A stretch of DNA of 64,000 nt, taken from NCBI GenBank assembly GCA_020310875.1, contig CM035430.1, positions 102,894,431 through 102,958,430 of the forward strand, read 5' to 3'. Origin of the DNA: Ceratopteris richardii. Its lineage: Eukaryota; Streptophyta; Polypodiopsida; Polypodiales; Pteridaceae. This document shows positions 53,493-64,000 of the stretch, in pieces (position 1 is the stretch's first letter; every line of letters begins with the position of its first letter). A program made the translations under genes and the position numbers. The notes beneath the pieces are model-generated. The model searched no databases and was not told the origin of the DNA. It saw only the letters and a list, made by a program, of their open reading frames with translations.

Positions 53493-54070
53493 TGTTGACA
53501 GGATGCGGGAAGAAGCAAGTATGGACACATATGCAGATCTAGCACTGAGGCTACCCTTCATTTTTTCCAAATACCCCAACATCATTCTAGAGTGATTCTC
53601 ATCACTACAAACCCTTGTAAATATCTTTTCACCTTTTTGTAGCTCCATTTTGTACAAGCCGAGGAGTCCTCGAGCTTGGGGAGCCTTAGATGTAGTTGCC
53701 TGCCAATTTTCATAATTTTTAGATCTTGTTTGGGCCCTCAAATAAGCCCCGGAACCTAATTTTTAACTAGGCCGGACACTAGGTCTGAACAGGGTCAAAG
53801 CTAGTCAAGAACTATAAATAGAGCTAGAGAGCTCATTTTTGGGTAGCTTCTTGTAGTTTGAGCGTGTATGAGAACTTTCTTGCAATAGAAGTGATTCCAT
53901 TGTCTTACTCTCTTTGTTCTTACCGTGTGTGCGCGTGTGTGTGTATGTGTGTGCATGCTTGTGTGCTTCTCACTCACGCACTTGTGCTTCCACTTGCTCG
54001 TGGTCTTCATACCATCCTCATGTCTTCCCGGATTGACATTAAAGGAGGTGCTACTCATCACTGAGCTACA
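53493..54070 (+). repeat. 3' LTR of element F, 578 bp
   Basis: Identical to the 5' LTR; TATAAATA at 53814-53821. AAGGA (54071-54075) follows. Confidence 0.97.
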
Positions 54071-54092
54071 AAGGAGGTTGTGGATCAGTTAG
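54071..54092 (+). pseudogene. AAGGA duplication and 17 bp of copia G gag between F and H
   Basis: 54071-54075 is the right-hand duplication of element F. The next 17 bases continue copia G gag (VVDQL) and end with GTTAG (54088-54092), the probable duplication of H, which reads ATTAG at 61214-61218. Confidence 0.85.
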
Positions 54093-54601
54093 TGTTAAAA
54101 GTGCGTTTCCGTCACAGGCACTTTTAAGCTCTTTCGGGTTCTTGGGAGTGGTAGGGGTCTGATAAATCAGAGGCCCTATAACTTAATTTTCCAAATTAAC
54201 TTATCCAATCAGCAGTACGTTAGTGTTCAATATCGAATCCTTTATACAGCTTACTGTCAAAATTCTGGTTAGACTTTTCACAGTACGCAACGCAGGAGTT
54301 ATTCAACACCGTTGCACAGACTTATTATCGGCCACTTAACAGTACTGAGTTAATCACAAATCAATGCAATTAAACAAAGTAAGAGTTAACTTTACTCAGG
54401 ATTTCACGAATCATACACCACAGCGTCTCCAATGAGCGCAATTGCCAAGACAGACAGTCTGGCGATTCCGCTCGTCGTCACCGGAGAGTCAGTGCCATGT
54501 CTTTTCATTGATTGATAAAAAGATACAACACTTCGCTACGACCTTTCGATTCGTGCAGTATAGGAAATGAAATTACAGAATGCCAATCCGGCGACCTTAC
54601 A
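54093..54601 (-). repeat. 3' LTR of element H
   Basis: On plus TGTTAAAAGTGCG to CCTTACA; matches 60701-61213 with scattered substitutions and one small indel. An inverted repeat AAAAGTGC/GCACTTTT lies at its left end. Confidence 0.9.
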
Positions 54602-54634
54602 CTGGCACGCACGGTGGATTTGAACCCGCAACGG
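54602..54634 (-). other. tRNA-like string where the polypurine tract of H should be
   Basis: Minus-strand GCGGGTTCAAATCC, a tRNA T-arm-like sequence, is followed by ACCGTGCGTGCCA and then the LTR. No purine tract is seen in the expected place. A whole tRNA does not fold from the sequence upstream. Confidence 0.4.
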
Positions 54635-54800
54635 AAACAAAATCAAAGCTCATCGACAATGCCTTGTATATACATAGTTCTAGCTAATTTAAAAGTTCTG
54701 GAGATCTTCTGTTTCAAAGAATCCAGCATAAGCTTTAAGGTTTCCGGCTCTACTAATTGTGCGTGAGTACGAACAGAACTTGTTGCAATCACTTGACTCA

Positions 54801-55530
54801 TCAAAATATCGGTCTGCGTCTGCAAAAATGCCTCCTGGGTTGGAAGAGATCTTCATCCTCATCCTCGTCATCTTCGAGCACTTGAATAGAGTCTTCATGG
54901 AACAAGATAGGAGCGTTGGGAGGCGGTTGTGCGGCTTGGAGTACCGGAAAAAGGAAGGTAAGGATATGTGGTAAACGAGAGCACGGAAGATCACCCTTAT
55001 TAACATGTTTAATAATCGTAACACATTCACGGTGAATGCGTCGGAAATAATAAGAGGCAAAATTGACAGGCTCACGAGAAGCCATGTCAATCATCGAATA
55101 AAATGGACGCGAAATGCCGTAGGTACATTTCTGCAAATTCAATATAGCAACTAAAAATTGTAATGCGGTCCGTTCAGGATCAAGGTGACAGAGAATGGCG
55201 TACTCATTAGATGAGTGTCGTGGGAATAATTTGATCATGGTGGCTACCGGAAGGAGAGGATCATTTTCCAATCCTTCCATAGGGAGACAGAATGCTTCAG
55301 CAAACGACGCCAAGGTAATAACGACACGTGACGGCAAACAAAGAATAGGCCAACTCTGCTCCATAGCAGGTGTGGCGGCAATGGCAGCAATAATCTGCAC
55401 GTAAAAAGGGTGACACTCCACTGAATGCCAAGGCAATTCAGCGAAGTTCAAAAGACCTCGAATGCGCAAAAACTCACTCACGTCCGGGGTGAGTCCTTCA
55501 CGGAAGGTAGCAACCGTTGGCTAATGCTTC
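54801..55530 (-). pseudogene. Element H extra 3' frame
   Basis: Open from at least 55481 to 54801, with in-frame homologous-looking sequence a little upstream (EGLTPDVSEFLRIRG). Blocks include VVITLASFAEAFCLPMEGL, CTYGISRPFYSMIDM and GDLPCSRLPHILTFLF, ending in an acidic run and RRHFCRRRPIF. The last two blocks resemble the env-like 3' frame of Athila-type elements and are placed as in ORF A of F. A short hydrophobic stretch is encoded near 55540-55610 but in broken context. Function unknown. Confidence 0.6.
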
Positions 55531-55599
55531 CATGATGCGCACACGAAAACTCAAGAACGTAGAGAACACAGCAAACATAATAGCGATTAACAGCGAAAA

Positions 55600-57375
55600 G
55601 AAGAAGATTAAGTAGACACTTGGCAATGTGAAGCGATCGAAAACTCTAAGCATTGCGCTTCATCAGGCATTTTGCCACCGAAACAGCTGTGGCGGACCGT
55701 AATGCCCAAGCTTCTGCCCACCTAGTAGCGTAATCTGTACATGTCAGGATGTAGAGAGTGTTGCTAAAGATCGCTGGTGGTGTGATTGGCCCAATAAAAT
55801 CAAGACCCCACTTCTGAAAAGGTTCCAAAGGTAATACAGGTTGTAGAGGAAAGAAGTGGCGTTGTAATGGCTATCCAGATCGTTGACGAGTGTCACACTG
55901 CTGACAAACTGAGTCACGTCTGTATACATGGTTGGCCACCAAAGCCCACTTTGCAGAATCTTCTGATGAGTAAGATCTGCTGCAAAATGTCCACCGAAGG
56001 TTATTGAATGTGCCATAGCAATAACCGAGTCTGCTTCATGTGGCGGAATACAGCGAAGTAAGACACCAGTATGATCCATATAGTATAACTGTCCTACAAT
56101 CAACCAGAATCTGCGACTGTAAACTACAATTTTTCGTCGCATAGCAGGAGGTGTATGAGGAGGAAGACATCCATTAGTTAGAAAAGTTAACAACGTATCA
56201 TAGTAGGTAGGCGGCACAGGATGTTTGGTAGATTCGTCACGAGCTGGTTCAGCAACGTAAATTGCTGGTGTGGTATCATCAACGCCCACCGGAGCTTCAC
56301 CGGAATCCAACCAAGAGAGAAAATCTGCTAAGGCATGTGTTGTACCGGGTCGATGAATCACTTCATAGTCGAACTCCTGTAGCAATAAAACCCAACGAGC
56401 CAAGCGACCACCTAAATGTTGCTGTTAGACCAGATATACAAGTGCGGCATGATCCACGTGAAAGGTGAATTTTTGGCCGAGCAAATAATGCCAGAATTTC
56501 TTCACAGAATACACCAACCCGAGACATTCTCTTTCGGTCATTGAATAATTCCTTTCCGCAGAAGCAAGTCAGCGACTGGCATAGTAGATAGGCCAAAACC
56601 ATTTATCCGTTTGCTGCATTAAAACACTACCAATGGCTAAATCCGATGCATCTACAAATACATGGAATGGGTGGTCCCAATCAAGAGGTTGCAAAATTGG
56701 AGCCTGTGTCAATAATCCTTTTAGACGATCGAATGCAGTTTGGCATTCCGGAGTCCATTCGAACTGTCGTGGAGTACTAGTCATTAGCCGATTAAGTGGT
56801 GTTGCTAAATGGGCTAGCCATCGTAGATGCCTGTCATGCCACCGGATTTGACCCAAGAAGCGCATAACTTCTTTCGGCGTTGTAGGGACGGGTGCTTCCA
56901 ACACAGCTACGACTTTGTCTGTATCGACTTGGATACCTTGTGCAGATATGATATGTCCAAGGAGTTTACCACAAGAAACCGCAAAAACAGATTTTGTCGG
57001 GTTCAGGCAGAGTCGGTATTCACGGCATTTCTCAAAGTAGCACCGTAAATGATATAGGTGTGCCGCAATCTTGCCAAATAAGGAGAAGTCATCTAAATAG
57101 ACTTGCATAAAAGTAGTCAGGTAGGGTGAATAGACTTCTTGCATACAGCGTTGAAATGTGCTAGGAGCATTCCTTAACCCAAACCACATGACCGTACAAG
57201 CAAAAACACCCCAGTTCGTAATGAAAGTTGTTTTTGGTAATGTCTTGTTCAGCCATTCTGACCTGGTTATAACCACTGTAGCCGTCCAGAAAGGAGTACA
57301 TCTCGTGCCCAGCCACTCTGTCGAGCATTGTGTCAAGAAAGGGAAGAGGAAATGGATCAGGTACCGTGGCCGCAT
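55600..57375 (-). pseudogene. Element H reverse transcriptase end, RNase H and truncated integrase
   Basis: After a frame change near 57230, reverse transcriptase continues with MWFGLRNAPSTFQRCM and VYLDDFSLF (YLDD variant of the catalytic site, near 57095). RNase H: HVFVDASDLAIGSVLMQQ (near 56660) and VDHAALVYLV in the next frame. Integrase has one zinc module (AMAHSITFGGHF, with Cys positions damaged) and the core start WGLDFIGPITPP (55815), ending near 55640 after the TDYATRWAEA block. The second catalytic Asp and Glu are deleted. Confidence 0.85.
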
Positions 57376-59125
57376 TCAGTTTCCGGTAATCCACAAAGAT
57401 TCGTAGCTGCTTATTTTTCTTCGGAACAATCACGATCGGAGATATCCATTCAGTGTGTTCGATTGGTACAATGAATCCCACCTTCAATAACCGATCGAGT
57501 TCTGCTTTGACCTGTGCGGCATAATTAGGGTTCATTCGGTAACTGGATTGTTTAATTGGCTTCGCCTCTGGTTTGAGCACGACCCGATGTTGATAGATCC
57601 GCGGATCAAGACCTTTCATATTGCAATAGTCCCAAGCAAAAACATCAGAAAACTCACGCAGGAGTCGGATCAAGTCATCTTGAAATGCCTCGGATAGTCC
57701 TGCCTTAATCTTAACAGGTCGCGGGTTAACTTCATCACCCAAATTATAGGTTACTAACTGGTCTTCTGGGACATAAAATTGACAAGGTTTCCCCAAGTCG
57801 TCAGCTGCTTGTAAAAGTTGATGTAGAGTGGCTCCATCCATAGCAACACTATCATCTGCATCTGCATCTCCGGTCACGGGAACAACCGTACAGGCTGCCA
57901 GACTCCAGTTGTCTGCTACAGCTTGAAGATCTATAGTACCTAAGGAAATCAAATCTTTATTGTTCTTCAGAAACACCTCTTCTTCATCGTCAGATAAGCC
58001 ATCCAACATGTGGACCGGCTCTGCTACATAGGGTCTGGCATGAAGCTCACAGGGCTGAATGGCATCCAATTTGACAACATATTTATGGTGATTATCTTTG
58101 AAAGTCAATTCCTGCGTTGACCAATCATGTATAACTTTGACCTGTTTCAACCATGGTCGACCGAAAAGAAGATTATAGTCGAGATTGGATTCTGGTAGTT
58201 CTAAGACTACGAAAGTCATTTTGAACATGGTACCCTGCAAAGTAATTGGGATATTCCGGACTAGTCCTACCGGATGGACTCGGGATTGGTCTTCCATTCT
58301 GACAAAGAATTGGACGGGCTCGATCTGGGTCCACCCCAATTTCTTACAAAGAGCTGCAGTTGCTATGTTCACACCCGCACCGCCATCAATTAACACTTGA
58401 GTAATCTTGTGATTTTTATGCCAAAGAGTGATTAAGGGGATTGAATGATCCACCATAGAATCATTTTCCGGTTGTATTGTTGCAGTCACGGGAGTACTGG
58501 GAGATCCAAGACTGACCTGTTGCTGGAATTGCTGCCTAACTCGGGGCACCAAGGCGAGTAGCTGCCCCAAAGAAAGTGTAATTGAAGCCTTCGAGAGAAT
58601 ATCCCATACCTGGTCTGTTGGAATTGCACTATTCACTGATTCTGATGATGATTCTCCTATTACTGGGGTAGAGGCTTGTTCATGCGCTCTCACCTTTGGC
58701 AGGGGAGCCTGTGTCACCGGAATTTGATCAAGGAATACAGTTGGTTCTTTAGCGGCCCACTGATTGGCCTTGGTATACATTCGCTGTTGTTCGCGGATAC
58801 CAGGTTCAAACACCTCAGCTGCTAGTTGCAACTGCTTACCCGATCTTGTCTGGACCACTGCTGCTTGTGATTCCACTGGTGAAATATAGACCATGTTGGT
58901 CATCGGGTTTTGACACTCTTTCTTTCTTTTGTCATATTCGGCTTCATCCTTGCAAAATCTCCGGATGTGGCCAATCTCACCGAAAAAATGACATCGAGGT
59001 GGTGGCAGAGAAGTACCCGCTGCTGATGTACTGGCCTGCCATTGATTTGTATTGAAGTTGGTGTTCCGTTGTCCCCTGTAATTTTTGTATCCTTGCAACT
59101 GATTGTTTCGCATATGTGGTGGCAC
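57161..59125 (-). pseudogene. Element H protease and reverse transcriptase
   Basis: Open for 654 codons. Starts with a damaged zinc knuckle CHFFGEIGHIRRFC. Protease active site VLIDGGAGVNIATAAL (near 58390, D-G-G rather than D-S/T-G) and LLFGRPWLKQVKVIHDW. Reverse transcriptase: VFAWDYCNMKGLDPRIYQH, HTEWISPIVIVPKKNKQLRI, SFLDGYSGYNQVRMAEQD. The frame is lost after this. Confidence 0.85.
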
Positions 59126-60618
59126 GTAGTGGGTTGCTAGCTACCCTGGTTCTTGTATAATGGCATTTACAGTTGCTCGTCCCTACACTTTGGCATTATA
59201 CGCACAATTTTCGGTTGAGTGTCCGGTGATATTGCAGATGGCACAATACATCTGATTAAGGGCACAGGTAGCACTGGTGTGCCCTGAATTTTTGCACTTA
59301 GTGCAATACATCTGTTTAGCCGGATCATCTATAACGTTTTTACTCGCCTTCAGCCACTCCAAGTCCTCAGTGAATCCTCCAACTTTATGCTCTAGTTGTA
59401 GGGCCATCTCTATAACAGCATCTAGTGTCATAGCACCCACACAGTGGATGATCATGATTTGTCTTAGCTGTGGGGTCAGACCATTAATGAACCACTGGGT
59501 TATGACATCATTCGGTAAATTAGCATGTGCCAAAGGCAATTGTCTTAAATGAGTTCTAAACAATGTGGCATATTCTTGAACAGTTTGGTGCGGCTTCTGT
59601 CTATTGTTCTGCAAGTAATCGAAAATTTCGGCAGGGTTCTTCTTCAGCCGGAACCTCTACAAAAATGCATCCCTTACCGCCTCATAGGTAACGAAATGGT
59701 TGATATCATACTCTGTTAGCCACCTCGCTGCTTCATTGACTAATGTTGACTGGAATACGATGGCCTTGTACGTTGGATCGATTGGATGGTTCAGTACCGC
59801 ATAACTTATCTCAAAGGTACGCACATGTGCATCAGGGTCGTCACCTGGAAATCCACCGAACTTTGTGTACGTCACCCCTGTTGGAACAGGTCGAAGTGGA
59901 AGTGGGTGTTGCTGTTGTTGTTGTTGCTGATGCTGTTGTTGCTATTGCTGTTGTTGCTGACTACTCATGGTGCTATTGGTGGTACCATTGCTGTCTCTCG
60001 AGTTCTGAGGAGGTGTTTCTGGTCCTTCGGAATCTATGTGGTCAGACTGCTCACCTTCCGGCTTGAAAATAGCGTTCAATCTCTTACGGATCTCCAAATC
60101 CAAGAGCCTATCCTCAGCCTTGATATCCCAGGTAGGCAAATTTGCCCCGAACAGTGGTGTCCGAAATGAAGATTCACCAGGGAGTATCACACACCCAAAA
60201 ACTGTAAATTCCCTGCAACTGGGACCGAACTGTCACCGGAATTTGTCAAACTTTCCCCAAAATAGGGTACTCTTTCACCGGCAATGATCTCTCTGGGTAA
60301 CACCACTTTATCCTCGAAAAAGTTGGAATCCTGCCCAGACGGTGTCCGGTCAACTACGCACTGCGTTTCTGTATACTCCGAAGTTACTGTACCTTCTACA
60401 GATTGCACCGAAATTACACCAGAATCTACCGGAATTTCCTCATGTGTCACCGGAATTCTACCGGAATAACTACTAACGGGCTCCGCTCCTTCGACAACTA
60501 GGCTTAACCGGTCTATACTTCTACCGCCGGGGGGTGTCCCTAACACATTTGGTACCGCCCAAGGATGCTGGTCTCTCCTGTACTTCGAATACGACTCGCC
60601 GAACCGAGTAACCGGCAT
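59126..60618 (-). pseudogene. Element H gag
   Basis: N-terminal region 60618-60190, then a poly-Gln tract (59907-59962) broken by one stop. The Gag domain (59875-59400) shows FGGFPGDDPDAHVRTFEI, NEAARWLTEYDI and WFINGLTPQLRQIMI. Two canonical knuckles follow: CTKCKNSGHTSATC and CAICNITGHSTENC (near 59290 and 59235). Stops near 60187, 59942, 59657 and 59180. Confidence 0.8.
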
Positions 60619-60677
60619 ATATCACCTCTGCACCACTTGCGTACTACTCCACCTTACTGATTATTCATAGTCTATGC

Positions 60678-60699
60678 CACCTTCCCACAGACGGCACCA
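60678..60699 (-). other. Primer-binding site of element H
   Basis: Minus-strand TGGTGCCGTCTGTGGGAAGG, one base from the LTR end; a TGGYGCCGTCTGTGGG-type gypsy site. I do not name the tRNA. Confidence 0.7.
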
Positions 60700-60700
60700 G

Positions 60701-61213
60701 TGTTAAAAGTGCATTTCCGTCACAGGCACTTTTAAGCTCTTTCGGGTTCTTGGGAGTGGTAGGGGTCTGATAAATCAGAGGCCCTGTAACTTAATTTTCC
60801 CAATTAACTTATCCAATCAGCAGTACGTTAGTGTTCAATATCGAATCCTTTATACAGCTTACTGTCAAAATTCTGGTTAGACTTTTCACAGTACGCAACG
60901 CAGGAGTTATTCAACACCGTTGCACAAACTTATTATCGGCCACTTAACAGTACTGAGTTAATCACAAATCAATGCAATTAAACAAAGTAAGAGTTAACTT
61001 TACTCAAAATTTCACGAATCATACACCACAGCGTCTCCAATGACTACAATCGCCCAGACAGACAGTCTGGCGATTCCGCTCATCGTCACCGGAGAGTCAC
61101 TGCCATGTCTTTCCATTGATTGATAAAAAGATACAACACTTCGCTACGACCTTTCGATTCGTGCGGTATAGGAAAAATATGAAATTACAGAATGTCAATC
61201 CGGCGACCTTACA
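60701..61213 (-). repeat. 5' LTR of element H
   Basis: TGTTAAAAGTGCA to CCTTACA on plus. ATTAG follows at 61214-61218. Confidence 0.9.
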
Positions 61214-61218
61214 ATTAG

Positions 61219-61722
61219 TATCCATTGGAGAGCTGATTAAAGAAGAGGCTATCATGAGGCAAATTCTCAATGGGGATACAAAGCAATAAGCAATGGAAAT
61301 CCTTCATCGTGGCTTATGGTCTCATAATGGATGTGAAAACTCCAGAGTTCAATGTCTTTCTTGGACAACTCTTCGATCAACAAGCCAACAATAGCATAAA
61401 GGAAGGTAATTCCTATCATGGTAATTCAACTAGTTCTCTATATGCAGATAAGAAGGATAAGAAGTTGAAAGAAAAGAAGAAGGAAGAAGATGAAGAAGAA
61501 ACTTCCCAAGTCAACTTCGCAAGCAAGAGCAAGTGGAAAGGGAAGGAGAAAGGACCAAAGCATGACAAAGCCAAAGGTCAGAATGTTCAACCTTGTGCCA
61601 TCTACAATAAGACCAACCACACCATTCAGAATTGTTTGTTCAACGGGAAGGCCCGAAAGGAAGTGAAAGAGGTGGATATGGCAGCAATAGAGGTAGTGGT
61701 GGAAAAACTTCAACAATAACAA
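61219..61722 (+). pseudogene. Copia G gag, rest
   Basis: Continues from the piece at 54076-54092 with SIGELIKEEAIMRQILNG, as in copia D. A stop and frame change occur near 61288. The knuckle reads CAIYNKTNHTIQNC, with the second Cys replaced by Tyr. Lys/Glu-rich stretch near 61450-61500. Confidence 0.85.
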
Positions 61723-62092
61723 TAGAGGCTATAATAGAAGGGACTTCAACAATTATTCAGAAGATCAACCACATGAAGACTCATTGCTTCTCATGAATCT
61801 AAGCCACAAAGAAGGTAAAGAAGATGATCATTTGTTCTACATAGATTCAACATGTTCAAATCATGTTGCAGGCAACATTTCTTTTCTATGTGATTTGGAA
61901 AGTCCAAAGCAAAGACATGAAGTACAAACAAGGGATGATACAAAGCACAATGTGGAGAATATTGGTAATATCAAAGCTTCCAATGATAGGACAAACATTC
62001 TAAGTAATGTTTCCTATGTACCCACTATCACTAAAAACCTAATAAGTGTAGGCCAAATAGTTGAAAAAGGCTTGCAACTTAGGTTCACCTAA
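61723..62092 (+). pseudogene. Copia G protease
   Basis: HLFYIDSTCSNHVAGN near 61830: the D-S-G of copia D is D-S-T here, which should abolish activity. KNLISVGQIVEKG near 62035 is the usual end of the domain. The frame stops at 62092. Confidence 0.8.
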
Positions 62093-63136
62093 CATGGAGC
62101 TTTTGTGGAAGATCCATGTCAAGACTTTAAGAAGATAGCCAGAGGTGAGAAGCATGGTAGGCTCTTTACTTTTGAAGTAGGAGAAACCAAGAACATAGCT
62201 CTAATCACTTTTCGGTCTCAAGCCTTAAGTGAGCTTGAAGTGTGGCATAAGAGCCTTGCTCATGTGAATGAAAGAACCTTGAAGGATATATGCAAGAATC
62301 AAAGTGTTCTAGGATTGCCGAACATATCAAAGCAACACATGATCAATAGGTGTGATCCATGTCAGATTGGGAAGGCACAAAGACAACCATTCAACCACAA
62401 AAGCTACATCCACAACAACTTATAGAACTTAGTACATGCAGATGTATGAAGACCAAGTCAAGAACCTTCATTGGTAGGATCAAGGTATTATGTCTCATTT
62501 ATTGACAACCATAGTAGATGGACTATTCTATACTTTCTCAAGAGTAAGAATGAAGTGTTTGATTGCTTCGAAAAGTATCTAGCATATGTGGAGAATCATA
62601 CAGGTAGATCACTCAAGAAGCTCAGATCTGATGGAGGGGGAGAATACTTCTCCAAAGATTTTGATGAGTTCTTGCACGACAAAGGTATCAAAAGGGAAGT
62701 GACTACCAGGTACTCTCCTCAACTGAATGGAATCATTGAGAGGAGAAACAAGACATTGGTTGGATCAGCCAGAATAATGCTTGAAGAGAAGAAGTTGCCA
62801 CATTATCTATGGGTACAAGCTATTTCAACTGTTGTGTACCTTGTCAATAGACTACCATCCAAATCACTTCAAGGTATGACTCCTTATGAAGCATGCCATG
62901 GAAGAAAACCTAGTCTTGGACCTTGCAAGGTGCTTGGTTGTTTAGCTTATGTTCATGTACCATCACAAATAAGAGGTAAGCTTGATGAAAGGGAAACAAA
63001 GGTAGTGTTTATTGGGTATGACTCAACTCAGATGGGTTACAGGTTCTATAATCCTTCAACCAAGCAATTCACTACAAGTAGAGATGTTGTGTTTGAAGAA
63101 CACAAGCCTTGTTATGATGAAGATAAACAATGGTAA
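62093..63136 (+). pseudogene. Copia G integrase, one break
   Basis: Pre-integrase LEVWHKSLAHVNERTLKDI (62235) and CDPCQIGKAQRQPF. A stop near 62423 and a TGA near 62448 break the frame at the first catalytic Asp (VHADV). Then FIDNHSRWTILYF, RSDGGGEYFSKDF (62630) and LNGIIERRNKT (62727) keep the other acidic residues. VFIGYDSTQMGYRF near 63008 belongs to the C-terminal region. Confidence 0.85.
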
Positions 63137-64000
63137 CTCTACCATATGATCTTGATTCTGATTCTCATCAATTAGGAAGCAAGCATGATACATAGGTCCA
63201 GGATCCAAGAAGTGATACAGATGATGACCAAGATGAAAAGGAAAAGGATTAAAGACTATGGAAGTCAAGAGGCAAAGCAAAGATACAAGAGGTTGGAGAA
63301 TTCCCCAAACAAGCACCTAGAAGATCAGCAAGAGAGGAGAAACAACCAGAAAGGTATGGATATGATTCCACATTCGTTACAAAGCATTCATTCTACCTGG
63401 CAAAGGACTCAATTTTAGAGGAACCCTCAACCTATGAAGAGGCAAAGGAAAACCCTAATTGGGAAAAGGCCATGAAAGAAGAAATAGATGCATTGAAGGA
63501 GATGGACACTTGGGATTTGGTTTCAATGTCACCGAATCAAAAGGTGATTGGTTGCAGATGGGTATATAAAGTTAAAAGAAATTCAGATGGATCAGTTTGC
63601 ATGTACAAGGCAAGATTAGTTGCCAAAGGATGCTCACAAACTCATGGTATATACTATGAGGAAACATTCTCACCAGTTGCAAAGATGGCTACAATCAGAA
63701 CATTGATAAGTGTAGCTACTACAATGAATTGGAGACTCCTCCAACTTGATGTGAAAAATGCATTCTTAAATGGTTAAATAAGTGAAGAGGTATACATGTC
63801 ACAAACTCTACTTTTTGAAGACCCTCATCATGCATCTTATGTTTCTAGACTTAAGAAAGCATTGTAGGGATTGAAACAAGCTCCTAGAGCTTGGAATTAC
63901 AGGTTGGTTACATACCTTCAAGATCAAGGATTCAAACCTAGCAACTCAGATCCTTCTCTATTCATCAAAAGGGATCACAATGAGGTTATCTATCTATGTG
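63137..64000 (+). pseudogene. Copia G linker and reverse transcriptase, cut by the window end
   Basis: Broken-frame linker to about 63420, then [38 protein letters not shown] and [12 protein letters not shown] (63550-63775). TAA at 63776 and TAG near 63866 interrupt the frame; LKQAPRAWNYRLVTYLQDQG continues to the edge. YVDD would lie beyond. Confidence 0.85.

Larger units (their letters stand above)
37464..54070 (+). mobile_element. Gypsy element F, complete, 16.6 kb
   Basis: Two identical 578-bp LTRs, exact AAGGA duplication, primer site, leader repeat, one uninterrupted gag-pol frame, ORF A, ORF B and polypurine tract. No disabling mutation was found. PR-RT-RH-INT order and integrase type identify Ty3/gypsy; the primer site is the type reported for Athila/Calypso-like elements, and no chromodomain was recognised. 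LTR identity means very recent insertion. It sits in copia G. Confidence 0.95.
54093..61213 (-). mobile_element. Gypsy element H, decayed
   Basis: LTRs of 509 and 513 bp differing at roughly 3 percent by hand count. Minus-strand order: gag, protease, reverse transcriptase, RNase H, truncated integrase, an extra 3' frame. Several stops, frame changes and an integrase deletion. It is another gypsy lineage than F, with one integrase zinc module and two canonical zinc knuckles. It lies 17 bp from element F in copia G gag. Confidence 0.9.

Noticed and set aside
54602-54700. A full tRNA gene beside element H
   Set aside because: Only a T-arm-like part is present; no matching acceptor 5' strand, D-arm or anticodon arm could be found upstream.
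59907-59962. CAG/CAA-type repeat as a separate microsatellite locus
   Set aside because: It encodes a poly-Gln tract in gag of element H and follows its frame.

Overview
The window looks like plant nuclear DNA made almost entirely of nested LTR retrotransposons. I see no host gene, tRNA gene, rRNA or CRISPR array. Evidence for a land plant: plant-type Ty1/copia and Ty3/gypsy families, copia primer sites of the TGGTATCAGAGC type, a TGGCGCCGTTGCCGGGGA-type gypsy primer site, and heavy nesting as in a large genome. The species cannot be told from the sequence. I label the elements A to J.

Left half (1-30,040) is a nest. Gypsy element C was hit by gypsy element E and by copia D; copia D was then hit by gypsy element A. 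A large inversion later flipped the part from off the left edge to about 10,450. Two target-site duplications prove this: ACAAG flanks the two LTRs of A (750-754 and 20479-20483, opposite orientations), and TTCTC/GAGAA flanks the two LTRs of copia D (4513-4517 and 22377-22381, opposite orientations). In both cases the interrupted reading frame resumes across the split. Order now: LTR-A (-), copia D 5' half (-), C 3' half (+), E end (-), breakpoint, A body (+), LTR-A (+), copia D 3' half (+), C 5' half with its leader and LTR (-).

Middle (30,041-37,463): about 400 bp of unassigned sequence, copia I (-), a gypsy remnant J (-), then the start of copia G (+).

Right half (37,464-64,000): copia G is interrupted in gag by F, a complete gypsy element of 16.6 kb with identical 578-bp LTRs and an AAGGA duplication, and 17 bp further on by H, a decayed gypsy element (-). 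Copia G then continues to the window end.

The most interesting content is the gypsy family represented by F, A, E and C. F carries one 3084-codon gag-pol frame with a duplicated integrase zinc-binding module and a second retropepsin-like domain downstream of integrase. After pol come two long extra reading frames (ORF A, ORF B), which lie in the same frame separated by one stop codon. The ORF A/ORF B arrangement recurs in A and E, the second protease-like domain recurs in C, and the duplicated zinc module recurs in A. F and C also share a repeat-rich leader built around a GGTATCG core. F looks coding-intact; the others are damaged copies.
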